NCBI GenBank assembly: GCA_010015655.1
Contig: ML976795.1
Location: 2,971-58,434, forward strand
Direction of reading: 5' to 3'
Source: Bimuria novae-zelandiae CBS 107.79
Lineage: Eukaryota > Ascomycota > Dothideomycetes > Pleosporales > Didymosphaeriaceae
DNA length: 55,464 bases
This document shows positions 30,366-40,345 of the stretch, one piece after another. A program made the translations under genes and the position numbers. Below the pieces are notes generated by a model, which saw only the letters and a program-made list of their open reading frames with translations, did no database searches and was not told where the DNA came from. Numbering within the stretch: the stretch's first letter is position 1; each line of letters begins with the position of its first letter.

Positions 30366-30720
30366 ATGGACAAGCACCTCGCACACTCCGAAGCCGAAAT
30401 CGATCAAGCCCTCGTTGAGAGTAAGCTAGAGGGTAAAACCTCCAGCGGCAACGCCCAAGAGAAGACCGCATTTGCCGCACGCCCAACCAATTCCCCCCCT
30501 GCCCCGTCGAAGCCGAAGATTTGACTACCAAAGAACGCCGCCGTGCACAAGAAGATCGCTGGACAGCACGCGCCGAGGAACCAATTCTCGAAGGGGGAGC
30601 AAAATCTGTGGGTGTTGCAGCGGGCGTACGAAAAGAGCATCAGGAAGGAGGAAGCAGCGAAGAAGAAGAGGGAGGAAGAAGCGAACAAGGAGCAAGAAAA
30701 GGAGCATGGCAAGAAAGATT
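30366..30720 (+). CDS. Possible small charged protein, gene structure unresolved
   Basis: An ATG in excellent context (CTCACCATGG, after a pyrimidine-rich stretch) begins MDKHLAHSEAEIDQALVESK and runs to a TGA at 30524. In the same frame, right after the TGA, a natural-looking stretch follows: KGEQNLWVLQRAYEKSIRKEE then Lys/Glu-rich to a TAA at 30722. A frame shifted by one also looks plausible across 30521-30660. An intron, a nonsense change or a sequencing error could explain this. A donor GTAAGC lies at 30421, but I find no acceptor that fits all phases. There is no recognised domain; the tail would be a charged coiled coil. Confidence 0.35.
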
Positions 30721-30903
30721 AAGGGGATGGGTTATTTTGAATGACATGACGATGTTCTGTGTTGTTTCGTTCGGGATCGAGGAGGCAAAAGGTGGATGAT
30801 TATGACACAAGAGGATAAAGATAACGTTACTTGTGGAATGCTCTCCCTATTGCAATTGCCCTTCTCTCGCACATTCCTGATTCCTCCTGTACCGCGTGTT
30901 CTC

Positions 30904-33186
30904 TTAGAACTGTAGCCACGATTCCCACGACCGATCCAGATCAAAGAAGTCATTCCAGGACACGTCGTCGTAGTTGAAGTGTGTGCTCGACAAACTGTCT
31001 TTAGACGGAACTCTCCGATGTAACGATTGTGGAGCATTAGATTTAGGAAAGCTTTGTAGCATTGGCTCGGACAACGGAGAGGAACTGGAAACGATCCCGG
31101 CGTTGCCCTCAGTAAAGTGCGCAGCACCCGCAGAACTCACTGTTGAAGAAGCCCACGATGACATGACATTCCTCTTCGGCATGACTGTTGCACCCCGAGC
31201 CTTGTTGAGCACGACATCTATAGCTTTGACAGCGCTCCCGGCTTCCTTGGACAAATCTTGTTGCTTCCACCAGATATCTTGGGCTACTTGAAGGGCGATG
31301 AGGGACTTCTGTGTGAATTCCTGTGTAGCGATCGGTGCTTTCCCTTGTCGCGAGTTTGTTAAATTGTCGTCGAGATTGTAGCAGAGAATGATAGTGGCGA
31401 GCAGAAATTCGGATTGAATCAATACAAAGATCTTCCAGCGGTCAGCATAGAGCATCCGCCCGGGTTGAGTGTGTTCAGCCAGCTCGGCTTGTAGTCCTAA
31501 TGCTAATAATGCTGCTTCGATGCACGTCGCATGCGATGCACTGTATTTGCTGTTGGTTTTGGCAAGGAACATGAACTTGCGATGCAGGGTCATCTGCGCA
31601 AGGTAGAAACTCATGGCAATGTAAAGACGCCTAGTAACCAGATCCGTCCCATCCATGATTGAGCGATGCAGTGGCTTTAGCTCGAGCACAGCGGGCTTCT
31701 GAGTGTAGGAATCGCGGAGCAGATTGTCTAATCTCCCGGCCTCGCCGTAATCACGCTGCTTAGACGACGTCGTGAAGTCGCATATCATACCATAGACCAT
31801 GACCACTCTGCTTTTATATATTAGAAACTGCGATAATGTATGTTCGTTGGGCGGTATTGCTGGCGGAAGCATAGAACATGTATAATCGAAATCGTCATCG
31901 AGTAGGTTCCGCGGTTCCTGAGTGTCGCATTGAGACTCTTTGATGGTTCGAGGTAGGCCTAATTGAGAAGCAGAGGCTATGTCAAATTGTATGAGTATAT
32001 ACCAAGTGCGACGTCGCATCTCTGCTTCGAAGGGTGACACATCTGGGAAATGTGAGCCGTCGCGGTGGTAGCCCATTTTAAGTGCCACACAGATAATCGT
32101 GCCGATCAGCTGCCAAGTCCCTTGTTGTGCGTCTTCGCCCAGCACATACTCGGTCTGAAGGAAGGTGAGCAGCGCTTCGATTGTGTGCGGTGTTCCTTTC
32201 ATGTAGTTGCCAAGTCTGAGGCATTGTATCATCCGTTCTCGGGATGTGGTGACAATCATTTAATACTCCAGTAAAGTGGTTTCGTCAACTGGATGGTCAC
32301 CGGTATTGATGAACAATGCGCAGTATGCCACTATGAACATCATACCATACAGTATGGTCAGCCACATGATTGGCGTGCTATGGGGATCTTCCCAAAAGTT
32401 CTCATACTGTTTGAAGAAGACTTTACGGTGAATGATGAGAGTAACAGGCATATCAGCAGTCTGGAAGTATCTTGCGATGATACTGTCTAGCAAAGGTCGA
32501 GAAGGAAGAGCGGCGATGATCTCCGTTTTGGTAGCCGGGTAAGTATGGAGGAAGAACAAGTCAGCTCCAGGCAGTGTTTGGACCCCATCATTGGTAGTTT
32601 CGTGGATTGAATCTGCCTCTCCTCTCGCCATGTCTTTAAGATCATCGATCTCATCGAGAATAGCTCTCCAGTGATCACTCTCGACGTAAGAGGATGTATT
32701 GCCTTGCAAGCGAATGTGGCCAAAGTCGTGAGTAAGTGTGACTTCGGTATCAATAGCGATGTTGGAGTCTGACAGTGTTGTCATTTCTGGTGTCGTGCCT
32801 GGAGTTGGATTCTGCTGGTTTTCTGCTAAACTTCGAACGAGCGTTTCGAGGTGATCAATCCGCTGCTGAAACCCATTCTGATCAGCAACACCCCCCGGCC
32901 GATTTCCTAGCGCTCGAGAGAGTTGAGGGAAGGGGAAGCTACATGTTGAGGCCTGCCCCAACCGGATGCAGCTCTGGCAGGGCTGTTTGCGATCGCAACG
33001 GAGTCTGTGCATCTTTCAGCAACGAAGTCTGTGCATCTTTCAGCAACGAGGGTGTATTTAGGAGTGTCTATGACGATCTCACTTCCGTTTTCTGCAGAAG
33101 TCGCAGGAAAGTTGCGGTTTCTCACGCCCTTTAGCTCGTGTCAACGGTCTAGGCGATGAGACGGATGAAACGGTCACCTCCACCAT
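30904..33186 (-). pseudogene. Zn2Cys6 transcription factor with in-frame stop
   Basis: Exon 1 is 33186-33083 (MVEVTVSSV...) and exon 2 is 33004-30904, with a 78-bp intron inside the zinc cluster. Spliced, this gives CDFCRKRKLRC then DRKQPCQSC and IRLGQASTC: C-x2-C-x6-C-x5-C-x2-C-x8-C. A short coiled coil follows (QRIDHLETLVRSLAENQQN). Then comes the fungal-specific transcription factor domain (LGTIICVALKMGYHRDG, MRRRTWYILIQFDIASASQLGLP). A TAA at 32262-32260, codon 283, interrupts the frame (LLEY-stop-MIVTTS); everything after it continues in the same frame to 30904, 733 residues in all. I see no intron that would remove the stop. Either it is a recent nonsense allele or it makes a DNA-binding-only truncated protein. 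It is divergent from the oxidoreductase at 33608. Confidence 0.75.
33004..33051 (-). repeat. 24-bp tandem duplication doubling a 3' splice site
   Basis: 33004-33027 and 33028-33051 are two copies of TCTGTGCATCTTTCAGCAAC plus GAAG or GAGG. On the gene strand each copy ends in GATGCACAG followed by ACTTCG or ACTCCG. There are therefore two AG acceptors 24 bp apart. Only the downstream one keeps the zinc cluster open; the upstream one reads KLRC and then TGA. Confidence 0.85.
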
Positions 33187-33607
33187 CTTCATTCGTGCAA
33201 ACTGCGCACAAACACCGCGTCAATGCAGATGTGGCGATAGCGCCAGTCGGGTTCGACTTTGCTCCGCTTCATCAAATGGAGCAGTCGGGCACGGAGGTAT
33301 AAATCATGGCAGCTTGTGTGAAGGAGAGACAATGTGATGAAGCGTTCTAGTGGCGGGCGAACGAAAGTGGGTCCCAGGCGGACGTCCGCTTTGATCTGAT
33401 TGGCGCAATGCTCCGCTGCCCTTCGATGCTTCCGTGCCGGAGCAACATGGCGTGAAAAATCCGAATTGATACATAGACAATAGAGCATCTATAAGAGTAT
33501 GAAATAAACGACCACAACATTCATCTTCTTCAAAGCCGAATCTGCTGCTCCCGCACCTGATCAGAACTACCCCGTGAGCCAGCATACCTACCAACTCTGC
33601 AGCATGG
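33187..33607. promoter_or_regulatory. Shared upstream region of regulator and oxidoreductase
   Basis: About 420 bp between two divergent genes. It probably holds both promoters and the missing first exon of the oxidoreductase. No operator-like CGG repeat pair was clear enough to report. Confidence 0.4.
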
Positions 33608-34681
33608 ATGCTGGGGCCTAAGCAAAAGCTCCAGGTCAAAGAAGCCCCATATCCCTTACCCGGACCCGGCGAAGTCGTTGTCCGCAATCGCGCCGTCGCT
33701 ATCAATCCCATCGACTGGATCCAACAAGACCAAGGCACAGCGTTCGCGTTCGGGTGGATCAAATATCCGTTCATTTTCGGGAACGATGTAGCTGGGGAAC
33801 TGGTTGTAATTGGTGATCAAGTCACTCGTCTAAGAGTAGGAGACCGCGTGACTGGGCAAGCACATGCTGTCGACAAGCATTTTAACAATGCTGCATATGG
33901 GGCCTTCCAGTTGTACACGATCCTCCTGGATAGAAACACGTCGGAAATCCCAGGGAGCGTGTCGTTGGAAGCAGTGTCGGTTCATCCTCTGGCCCTCACC
34001 ACTGCTGCCGCCGGACTCTTCGAGAAAGACCAGTTGAAACTTGACTATCCTCAACTCAAACCAAAGCCGACTGGAAAGACTCTCCTCGTATGGGGAGGTT
34101 CTACAAGCGTAGGCTGCAATGCTATTCAGCTTTCCGTGGCCGCTGGCTACGAAGTCATCTCGACATCCTCGCCCCGCAACTTTGGCATGCTGAAGTCGCT
34201 CCGAGCCAGCGAAGTCTTTGATTACAACGACCGCAACGTCATCGACAAGATCGCCAACGCCATGAAGGGAAGAATATCCGCGGGGGCATTCGCTATCGGG
34301 GAGAACTCCACCTTCCGCTGTCTTGACATGTTGAGCCGTTGCAAGGGAAAAAAGCATATCGCGATGGCGACGTATCCGGTTCCAGCCCACCCGAAGAACG
34401 CACTACACACCGTCTTTTCCTTCGTTTCCGCGATGATATCGATCACAATCAGTTCCAAGCTGAGGGGCATTACGACAAGCTTCATATGGGGCTCTGTGGC
34501 TCACTCACCTGTGGGAGAAGCCGTGTATGCAAACTTCTTGCCAGAAGCTCTCGCCAATGACAAATTTAGGCCGGCTCTAGAGCCTGTGGTTGTCGGTGAA
34601 GGACTGGAAGCGATACAAGGAGCTCTTGATATTCAGAAGAAGGGAGTGTCGGCCAGGAAAGTTGTTGTGAGCCTGAAGTAA
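33608..34681 (+). CDS. Medium-chain dehydrogenase/reductase (zinc-type ADH-like)
   Basis: 357 residues from MLGPKQKLQVKEAPYPLPGPGEVVV. The GroES-like N-domain has NRAVAINPIDWIQQ and FGNDVAGELVVIG. The nucleotide-binding fold has LLVWGGSTSVGCNAIQLSVAAGYEVISTSS near residues 158-190. The structural-zinc Cys tetrad is absent, so it is a zinc-free MDR enzyme, close to the CipB-like and trans-enoyl-reductase-like group. The in-frame codons just upstream read TNSAAW, which matches the usual start of this family, but no ATG precedes them. A short 5' exon is likely, so the start is uncertain. Substrate unknown; probably NADPH-dependent reduction of a carbonyl or enoyl group in the cytosol. Confidence 0.8.
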   Translation: MLGPKQKLQVKEAPYPLPGPGEVVVRNRAVAINPIDWIQQDQGTAFAFGWIKYPFIFGNDVAGELVVIGDQVTRLRVGDRVTGQAHAVDKHFNNAAYGAFQLYTILLDRNTSEIPGSVSLEAVSVHPLALTTAAAGLFEKDQLKLDYPQLKPKPTGKTLLVWGGSTSVGCNAIQLSVAAGYEVISTSSPRNFGMLKSLRASEVFDYNDRNVIDKIANAMKGRISAGAFAIGENSTFRCLDMLSRCKGKKHIAMATYPVPAHPKNALHTVFSFVSAMISITISSKLRGITTSFIWGSVAHSPVGEAVYANFLPEALANDKFRPALEPVVVGEGLEAIQGALDIQKKGVSARKVVVSLK

Positions 34682-35694
34682 GCTTTTGCGGTGAATCAAA
34701 TACTCGAGTTTAAACTCTTGCCAATGCCGTTGATATGTCTATCTTTACTAGCGCGATTTCTGAGAGATATCTCTCAATCCCTCTTGCAAGCTTGCAGCGC
34801 CAGCTTACCCTCCACTCTCAATCCCCTTTCAATTCTTGCATGCTACATTCCTGTTTTCCCCAGTACAAGACCGTATCGCCCAGGTAGCTGTCACGATTCC
34901 AGAGCTCCTCGATTTGTGAGTACGATATATTTCCCCAGGGTAGTCATCGCAAACACAGAGCTCCTCGACCTCTAAGTACCATGTGTTGCCCAAAGGGTAG
35001 GCATTGGAGATGTAGACTCGTGTCTGCGGATATTCATGTGTGCTTCAGAGGGCCTTTGATGTGCCCTTCTATTATTACGGTGCGCCTTTCTGTTGATTTA
35101 ATCATCGCGTTTTTCAGTTGATGTGTGTCGCGTGATCTGTTCAGGTCGTTAATGGCAATAAAATAACCCATTTGGAAGCGCCTACCTATGGTACGGATTG
35201 CAGTGGTATCATGCGCTGACTTCTAACGGGTCTTCTAGTCCTCCCATTATCCTGTAGAGGTGCCGACTGGTGTGGAGTATCGTAGAGACTGTGTTTGGGT
35301 TATGCTAAGGTTGTGATAAGCATTTTAGCCATTTTGCGATCCCTCCCGGAGATGTGGCTCGCGCATTCCCTGAACCGAACCCCGAGGCGCGTCATGACGT
35401 CGAGGACCAAGCAGTTGCATTCGTCGCAACGGTGTCCCGATTTCTAGGTACGGTCATCGTCGTACTAAAAAGAGGGCAGAAAAAGGGCGGAGGCAGCTCG
35501 AAAAATATGAGGCTCGGGTGCGAGGGCTCCCACTATTTCCGAGGCGATCATCTCCAGACGCACAAGCGTTGCCGAACCAACGCCGAAATAACAGCCCACA
35601 GTGCCACTGCATCCACCATCAACATGAGCCTACATAAAGATACGAGCCCCCCACCGCTGGGCCGGATTTCCACCACGGCAGGAAAATCCGCGCA
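34682..35694. other. Intergenic region with one imperfect duplication
   Basis: No gene is supported. 34876-34997 holds two imperfect copies of a 60-bp unit (GGTAG...AGAGCTCCTCGA...TAAGTAC). The remaining sequence should carry the MFS promoter; a frame from 35354 is open but shows no family features. Confidence 0.45.
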
Positions 35695-37610
35695 ATGGCT
35701 GCCGAGATAGCAGATGCCGATGCCGGCCTCCACGCACCGCTGACGCGCACCTCCGCCGACCACGCTCCGACCTTGAATCCCGATACCACGCAGAAGAGCG
35801 TCCAGAACTTCACGGCTTTAAATAACATCATCCCGGACATGAATCAAATGCATGGGAAAGAGGAAGGCAACACAATCACGGACGTGGAAAGTGCACAACA
35901 GAAGGACGTGGAAAGTGCGCCCGGCGTGGATGAATTCCTGGTCGTATTCAATGGCCCCGACGACCCCGATAACCCCAAGAATTGGACGACAAGGAGGAAA
36001 TGGGTGACCACGATACTAGTCGGCTTGTTGGTCTTTACCGTCACCTTCGCGAGCTCCATCTTCTCGGTCAACATCGGCATTGTGGAGGAGAAGTTCCAGG
36101 TCACACAAGTAGTCGCGACCCTGGGCGTTGCGCTCTTTGTGCTAGTGCGTGTCCCATCGAACATGTCCAAAGCTGGAATACTGATACTCGCAGGGATTCG
36201 TGTTTGGCCCCATCGCATTCGGCCCCATGTCTGAAGTCCTCGGACGCCGCACTCCCCTCCTCCTCGGCTACATTCTCTTTGCCATCTTTCAAATACCCGT
36301 CGCCGTCGCCGATAACATAACAACTGTGTGCGTGGGCCGTTTTCTGGGAGGCTTCTTCGCCGCAGCACCGCTATCGGTGGTTGGTGGTATCCTGGCTGAT
36401 CTCTGGGATCCGATTCCCCGGTCGTATGCTATCTGCGTCTTCGCGGCTGGTGGATTTGCTGGACCGGTAGCTGGACCAATTGCTGGAGGTTACATCGCGG
36501 AGTCGACTCTAGGATGGCGATGGACATCCTGGATCACGTTGATCATCGCGGGGGTGATCGGGGCACTGGCATACTTCTTTGTGCCTGAGACGTCTGCGCC
36601 CAGGATTCTACAATACCGAGCCGCCTCTCTACGCGAAGACTTGAAGACAAATGAGTATCACGCCAAAGCCGATGAGGAAAAGCTTACCATGGGGCGGGTT
36701 TTCACTGTGTACTTGATTAGACCGTTCGTGATGATCATGCAAGAGCCGATTCTTGCACTCGTAACAATCTACATGAGTACCCTATACGGCATAGTATATT
36801 TACTATTCGAAGCTGTAAGTCACGTGCGAATCCATGACTCGAGCCTCAGTCAGCTGATATCGTTCCAGTATCCAGTAGCATACCACGAACAACGCGGATG
36901 GAGCCTCGGAAACAGCCAACTACCTTTTACCGCGTTCATTGTGGGAATCGCCATGGGCGCCGGCATCATCGCCTACAGCACTGCTACCAACTTCACGCGC
37001 TCTTTTCAGAAGCACGGCAAAACGATACCAGAAGAACGTCTACCACCTATGATTATGGGCGCTATATGCCTCCCCGTCGGGTTGTTTTGGTTTGGCTGTA
37101 AGCATTCCCTCTCTCTCTCTCTCTCTCTCTCTTCTGCCGTGATTATACATTCTTAACCCTGAGATCCTTCGATGAGGACCGCAAACGCAACACTTCAACC
37201 CTATGAGCAGCTTCCTATAACCTACTTGGTCTCAAAGATCTTTTCGAGGGCTGCTAACCTCATCTCTAGGGACATCCTCCCCATCTATCTCCTGGGTCCC
37301 CTCCGTCCTTGCGACCGCCCTTATCGGCATCGGCTGCATGGTGCCCTTCTGGCAAGGCATGTCCTACCTCATCGACTGCTACGGCTTCTATGCAAACTCC
37401 GCCATCGCCGTCAATACCTTCATCCGCAGTTTCTTCGGCGCGTTCTTTCCGCTGTTCACGCACGCTATGTATACCAATCTAGGGGTGGACTGGGCGAGCA
37501 GCTTGCTGGGGTTTATCTGTGTGGCATTCCTTCCCGTGCCTGTTCTCTTCTATATATATGGCGCGCGGATACGGCAGAAGAGCAAGTGGGCTCCAAAGGG
37601 GCCAAATTGA
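35695..37610 (+). CDS. MFS transporter, DHA1 (multidrug/polyamine) type
   Basis: Four exons: 35695-36144, 36194-36814, 36869-37097 and 37270-37610, 546 residues. The introns are 49, 54 and 172 bp, and all phases fit. The hydrophilic N-terminus ends in FNGPDDPDNPKNWTTRRKW, the usual lead-in of fungal DHA1 carriers. It is followed by about 12 membrane segments, GRRTPLLLGY (motif A-like) between segments 2 and 3, RFLGGFFAAAPLSVVGGILADLW, and FAGPVAGPIAGGY (motif C-like). The C-terminus is KSKWAPKGPN. Expected role: proton-driven export of drugs, polyamines or metabolites at the plasma membrane. Intron 3 contains a CT microsatellite (37108-37132). The start could also be the Met at 35840. Confidence 0.88.
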
Positions 37611-38257
37611 ACAGGGGAAGCGGGAGGTGTTGTGGGCGTCTACGACATATAAACAAGCAGCTAGCATATAGATGGTATTCAATTATGAATTTTGCACATA
37701 GCACTCGATCTTTCCTTGCTCAGTGAAGAAAATACGCGTAGTGGTACGTTAGATCGGCGATCCACGAGCATGACCGTCACTGAGGCATTGCGACTCGCGG
37801 AGAGGCACCAACAGCGTAGACTCAAGATGCGGTGCTCAATTTCAATGCCTACTTGCACTGGTGCGGACCGCTGAGACGGAGCAAAAGCTCAAATAACACT
37901 GAGACATAGCTGTTCACCTGGACTGAAAAACAAGCAGCAGGCATGCAAATGGCCTTCAATGGGCTTGAGCGGGCCTCACTATTGCCGCTCCTGCCTTTCT
38001 TGCTCAGGCATAAGCAAATATAAGGGCGAGGTGAGCTGTTGTCCTGGGCACGGTCCCCACTATAAGTAGTAGAAATCCCGCGCTCGTTGTAGCTTCTCGT
38101 CTTCGGCCACTCACATTCTCATCACCGGTACGTAAAGATTGCAACGACTCGCTGTACGCATGTGGTTAATAGATTATGGTCAGCTCCGCGCGCTCGTCAC
38201 GCCATCGCCCACCGGCACCGCAACCGCACCACCACCATCTCCACCACCCGCCTCGCC
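37611..38257. other. Intergenic region
   Basis: No gene or clear repeat. 38060-38257 is probably the promoter and leader of the following gene. Confidence 0.4.
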
Positions 38258-39034
38258 ATGGCCGACTCTGTCCCCTCCGCCTTCGTCTTCGTTCCGGGCT
38301 TGGGCTTCGTGCCCTACCAAGCTCCTCGTAAGTAGTACTATTCAGGATCTGAGACACTCGCAATCACTAGACTGGTCCTTCACTGCTTGTGGATCTGAAC
38401 TTCCATTTCCCTTTCCTTCACCTAGAATCTGGATGGACTGCTGCTAATGTACATGGGTTTAGCGCCGCCTCCCCCCTCCGGCCCGCCGCCCCCGCCAGGT
38501 CCTCCTCCTCCGCCCCCAGGTATGTCGTCTTATACATCCTAGAAGTTCTCGGCGAGCCGTTGCTGACGTAGATGTATGTAGGCTTCCAGGGAACGTGGCG
38601 CGCGCCTCTTCCCTCCGCCTCGCCGCTGAGTAAGTGGTCTCCACTCAGTCGTGGATATTCTTGATGAGCAGCTATTGATGTATATACGTCTAGTGGCGCA
38701 GCACGTCCGGATTTGTTGTCGTTGCCGGAGCATCCCGGAGGTCGGACGCGGCTTGTAAGTAAACTCCTGATTCAATCCCTCATAATATGAAGATCGAAGC
38801 TTAGAGCTTAGTTCTCCAAGCTTATAGCCTGAATCTATTCTGTTTCTTGTGTGGAACATTGGCTAACATGATATAAATAGAGATGTCCTGATGCCCGCGG
38901 GCGGCGGTCCCTGCGAGCGCGGATTCTGGCCGGCAGGCCGAGACGGCCCTCGGGTCGCCTGCGGCCACCAACCGTGTGCCCAGTGCCCTGTGAGGTACCA
39001 CACGTCCATCAACGTCAGGCCAATTGGGCTTTAG
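38258..39034 (+). CDS. Five-exon proline-rich protein with Cys pairs
   Basis: Exons 38258-38327, 38463-38519, 38582-38629, 38694-38754 and 38881-39034 (70, 57, 48, 61 and 154 bp) encode 129 residues. All four introns have strong donors (GTAAGT or GTATGT) and TAG acceptors, and every phase joins. Exon 1 gives MADSVPSAFVFVPGLGFVPY. Exon 2 is almost pure Pro/Gly. Exon 3 gives FQGTWRAPLPSAS. Exon 4 gives MAQHVRICCRCRSIPEVGRG. Exon 5 ends with CGHQPCAQCPVRYH. The CxxC-like pairs (CCRC and CGHxxCxxC) suggest a small zinc ribbon, as in fungal C2C2 proteins that start with an intrinsically disordered Pro tail. No ORF longer than 100 codons covers it, so it would be missed by ORF scans. Function unknown. 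Confidence 0.65.
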
Positions 39035-40129
39035 ATCGCCTGGGGGTAGCTGTGGGCACGGTTGGGCCGGCCAGTTGCCTGGCAACAGTTCGAAATGCAA
39101 TGATACCATAATTGCGCACTTCTTGTATTCTTCTCGTGATGTTATGCTCATTGTGATTCATTAGGAGATTAATGAACGAGCCTGTATTCGGCGATGTGAC
39201 ATTCATGCTATGCTGCAAATAATAGCTTCAATTGCCATGCTTTGTGACCAAATATATATAAATGCATCCCTTCAGCAAAGCCTATTCCCTTTTGTGTAGA
39301 CAGTCGGGTGAGGAATCTATCTAGGTATACTGGAAAGCATCTCACTCAATTTTCAAATGATCGACTGCGCCGTTTTCCCTCCAAGACACACGGATAGTAC
39401 CACTTAGGCGTGCCTTAAACAATGATTAAATCTTGAGCATGCAACTTGCCTTGTTGCCGCCCTCTTCCAAACATGCAACCTCTTGGTCTTTGAATGCGAT
39501 CAACTCTGTGAAGGATCCAGCATATGCTCCTTTCTGTCGGCCTCGACACGTAGGTAGTGGATCTTAGCGTGGAGCTGCTCGGCTTGCTTTCGCACAACAT
39601 CTATCTAGATAATGCGCATCCCGCTCCGTTGCCAAGGTCTTTGAACGACCGTCTCACAGTCACATCTGTGGAGTCCGAACCCGCAGGAAACTCAGGCCAC
39701 TTGTAGCACGGGAAGATCTTGTCCACGAGCTTAGCCTGGTCTTTTTGACAATGGGGGTATGCCGTGGCGACTTCATAGTTGTCACGCCCAGTTCCAAGCT
39801 AGGGCGGGGGTACCGCAGCTACCATTCTTCTAGCAGATGTCTCGGCTCATAGCTGCCTTGTAGTCATGTTCACCTCAAGACGGTAGCGGAGCTAATCGAG
39901 TACACTCTAAGGCAGTCATCCTGACACTTGGAGTTCGGAGCGTTCGCGCTCCTTCCTCGTGGCGTACGAGATTGGTGGAAAGAGACTCTGGCCTTGGAGT
40001 ACAGCCAAATCCCGCAGTACAGATACGCGACCACGGTCCTCAGGCGCCGCCAACCACAGACTGTCTGTGCTTGTCTTTGACGGTCTCATCACGGATGGCC
40101 GGGTCCATGATGTTGAGGATGTAAGCCGA
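39035..40129. other. Intergenic or decayed sequence
   Basis: No intact gene. On the minus strand near 39750-39620 a protein-like stretch (KLVDKIFPCYKWPEFPAGSD then DVTVRRSFKDLGNG) suggests decayed coding DNA, but I cannot name the family. Confidence 0.3.
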
Positions 40130-40345
40130 ACTTCACGTGGCTCTACAACCTGCCCTGCTTGACTGGACGGCCGAAGCAGGCTCTGCTGCATCGTGGTGGG
40201 TAACTCGGAGCGTTGGGTGCGAGATGTCAGCACCCACGACCATCTTAGGTGTCGAGGCGGCCTTCGGGTTGATCTTGGGGATCCACTGTGACTGAGCAAC
40301 ATTGGTCGCGCCGCTGCGCTTTGCATTCACACCACCTGCCGCCAA
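40130..40345 (-). pseudogene. Possible Argonaute PIWI-domain relic
   Basis: Minus-strand frame reads AAGGVNAKRSGATN, then about 20 residues, then KMVVGADISHPTLR. In fungal Argonaute (QDE-2 type) the PIWI domain has L-G-G-V-N followed by T-M-V-V-G-x-D-V-S/T-H-P, with the first catalytic Asp in GAD. The spacing here fits. Flanking frames are interrupted, and the RDG and H-x-R parts are not recognisable in order, although a fragment near 41150 (FFTCHAYTSNT) may be a displaced C-terminus. Best read as a broken copy. The match is short and could be chance. Confidence 0.38.

Noticed and set aside
35354..35710. 118-codon ORF just before the MFS transporter
   Set aside because: It overlaps the transporter start in another frame and has no recognisable features; probably leader sequence.
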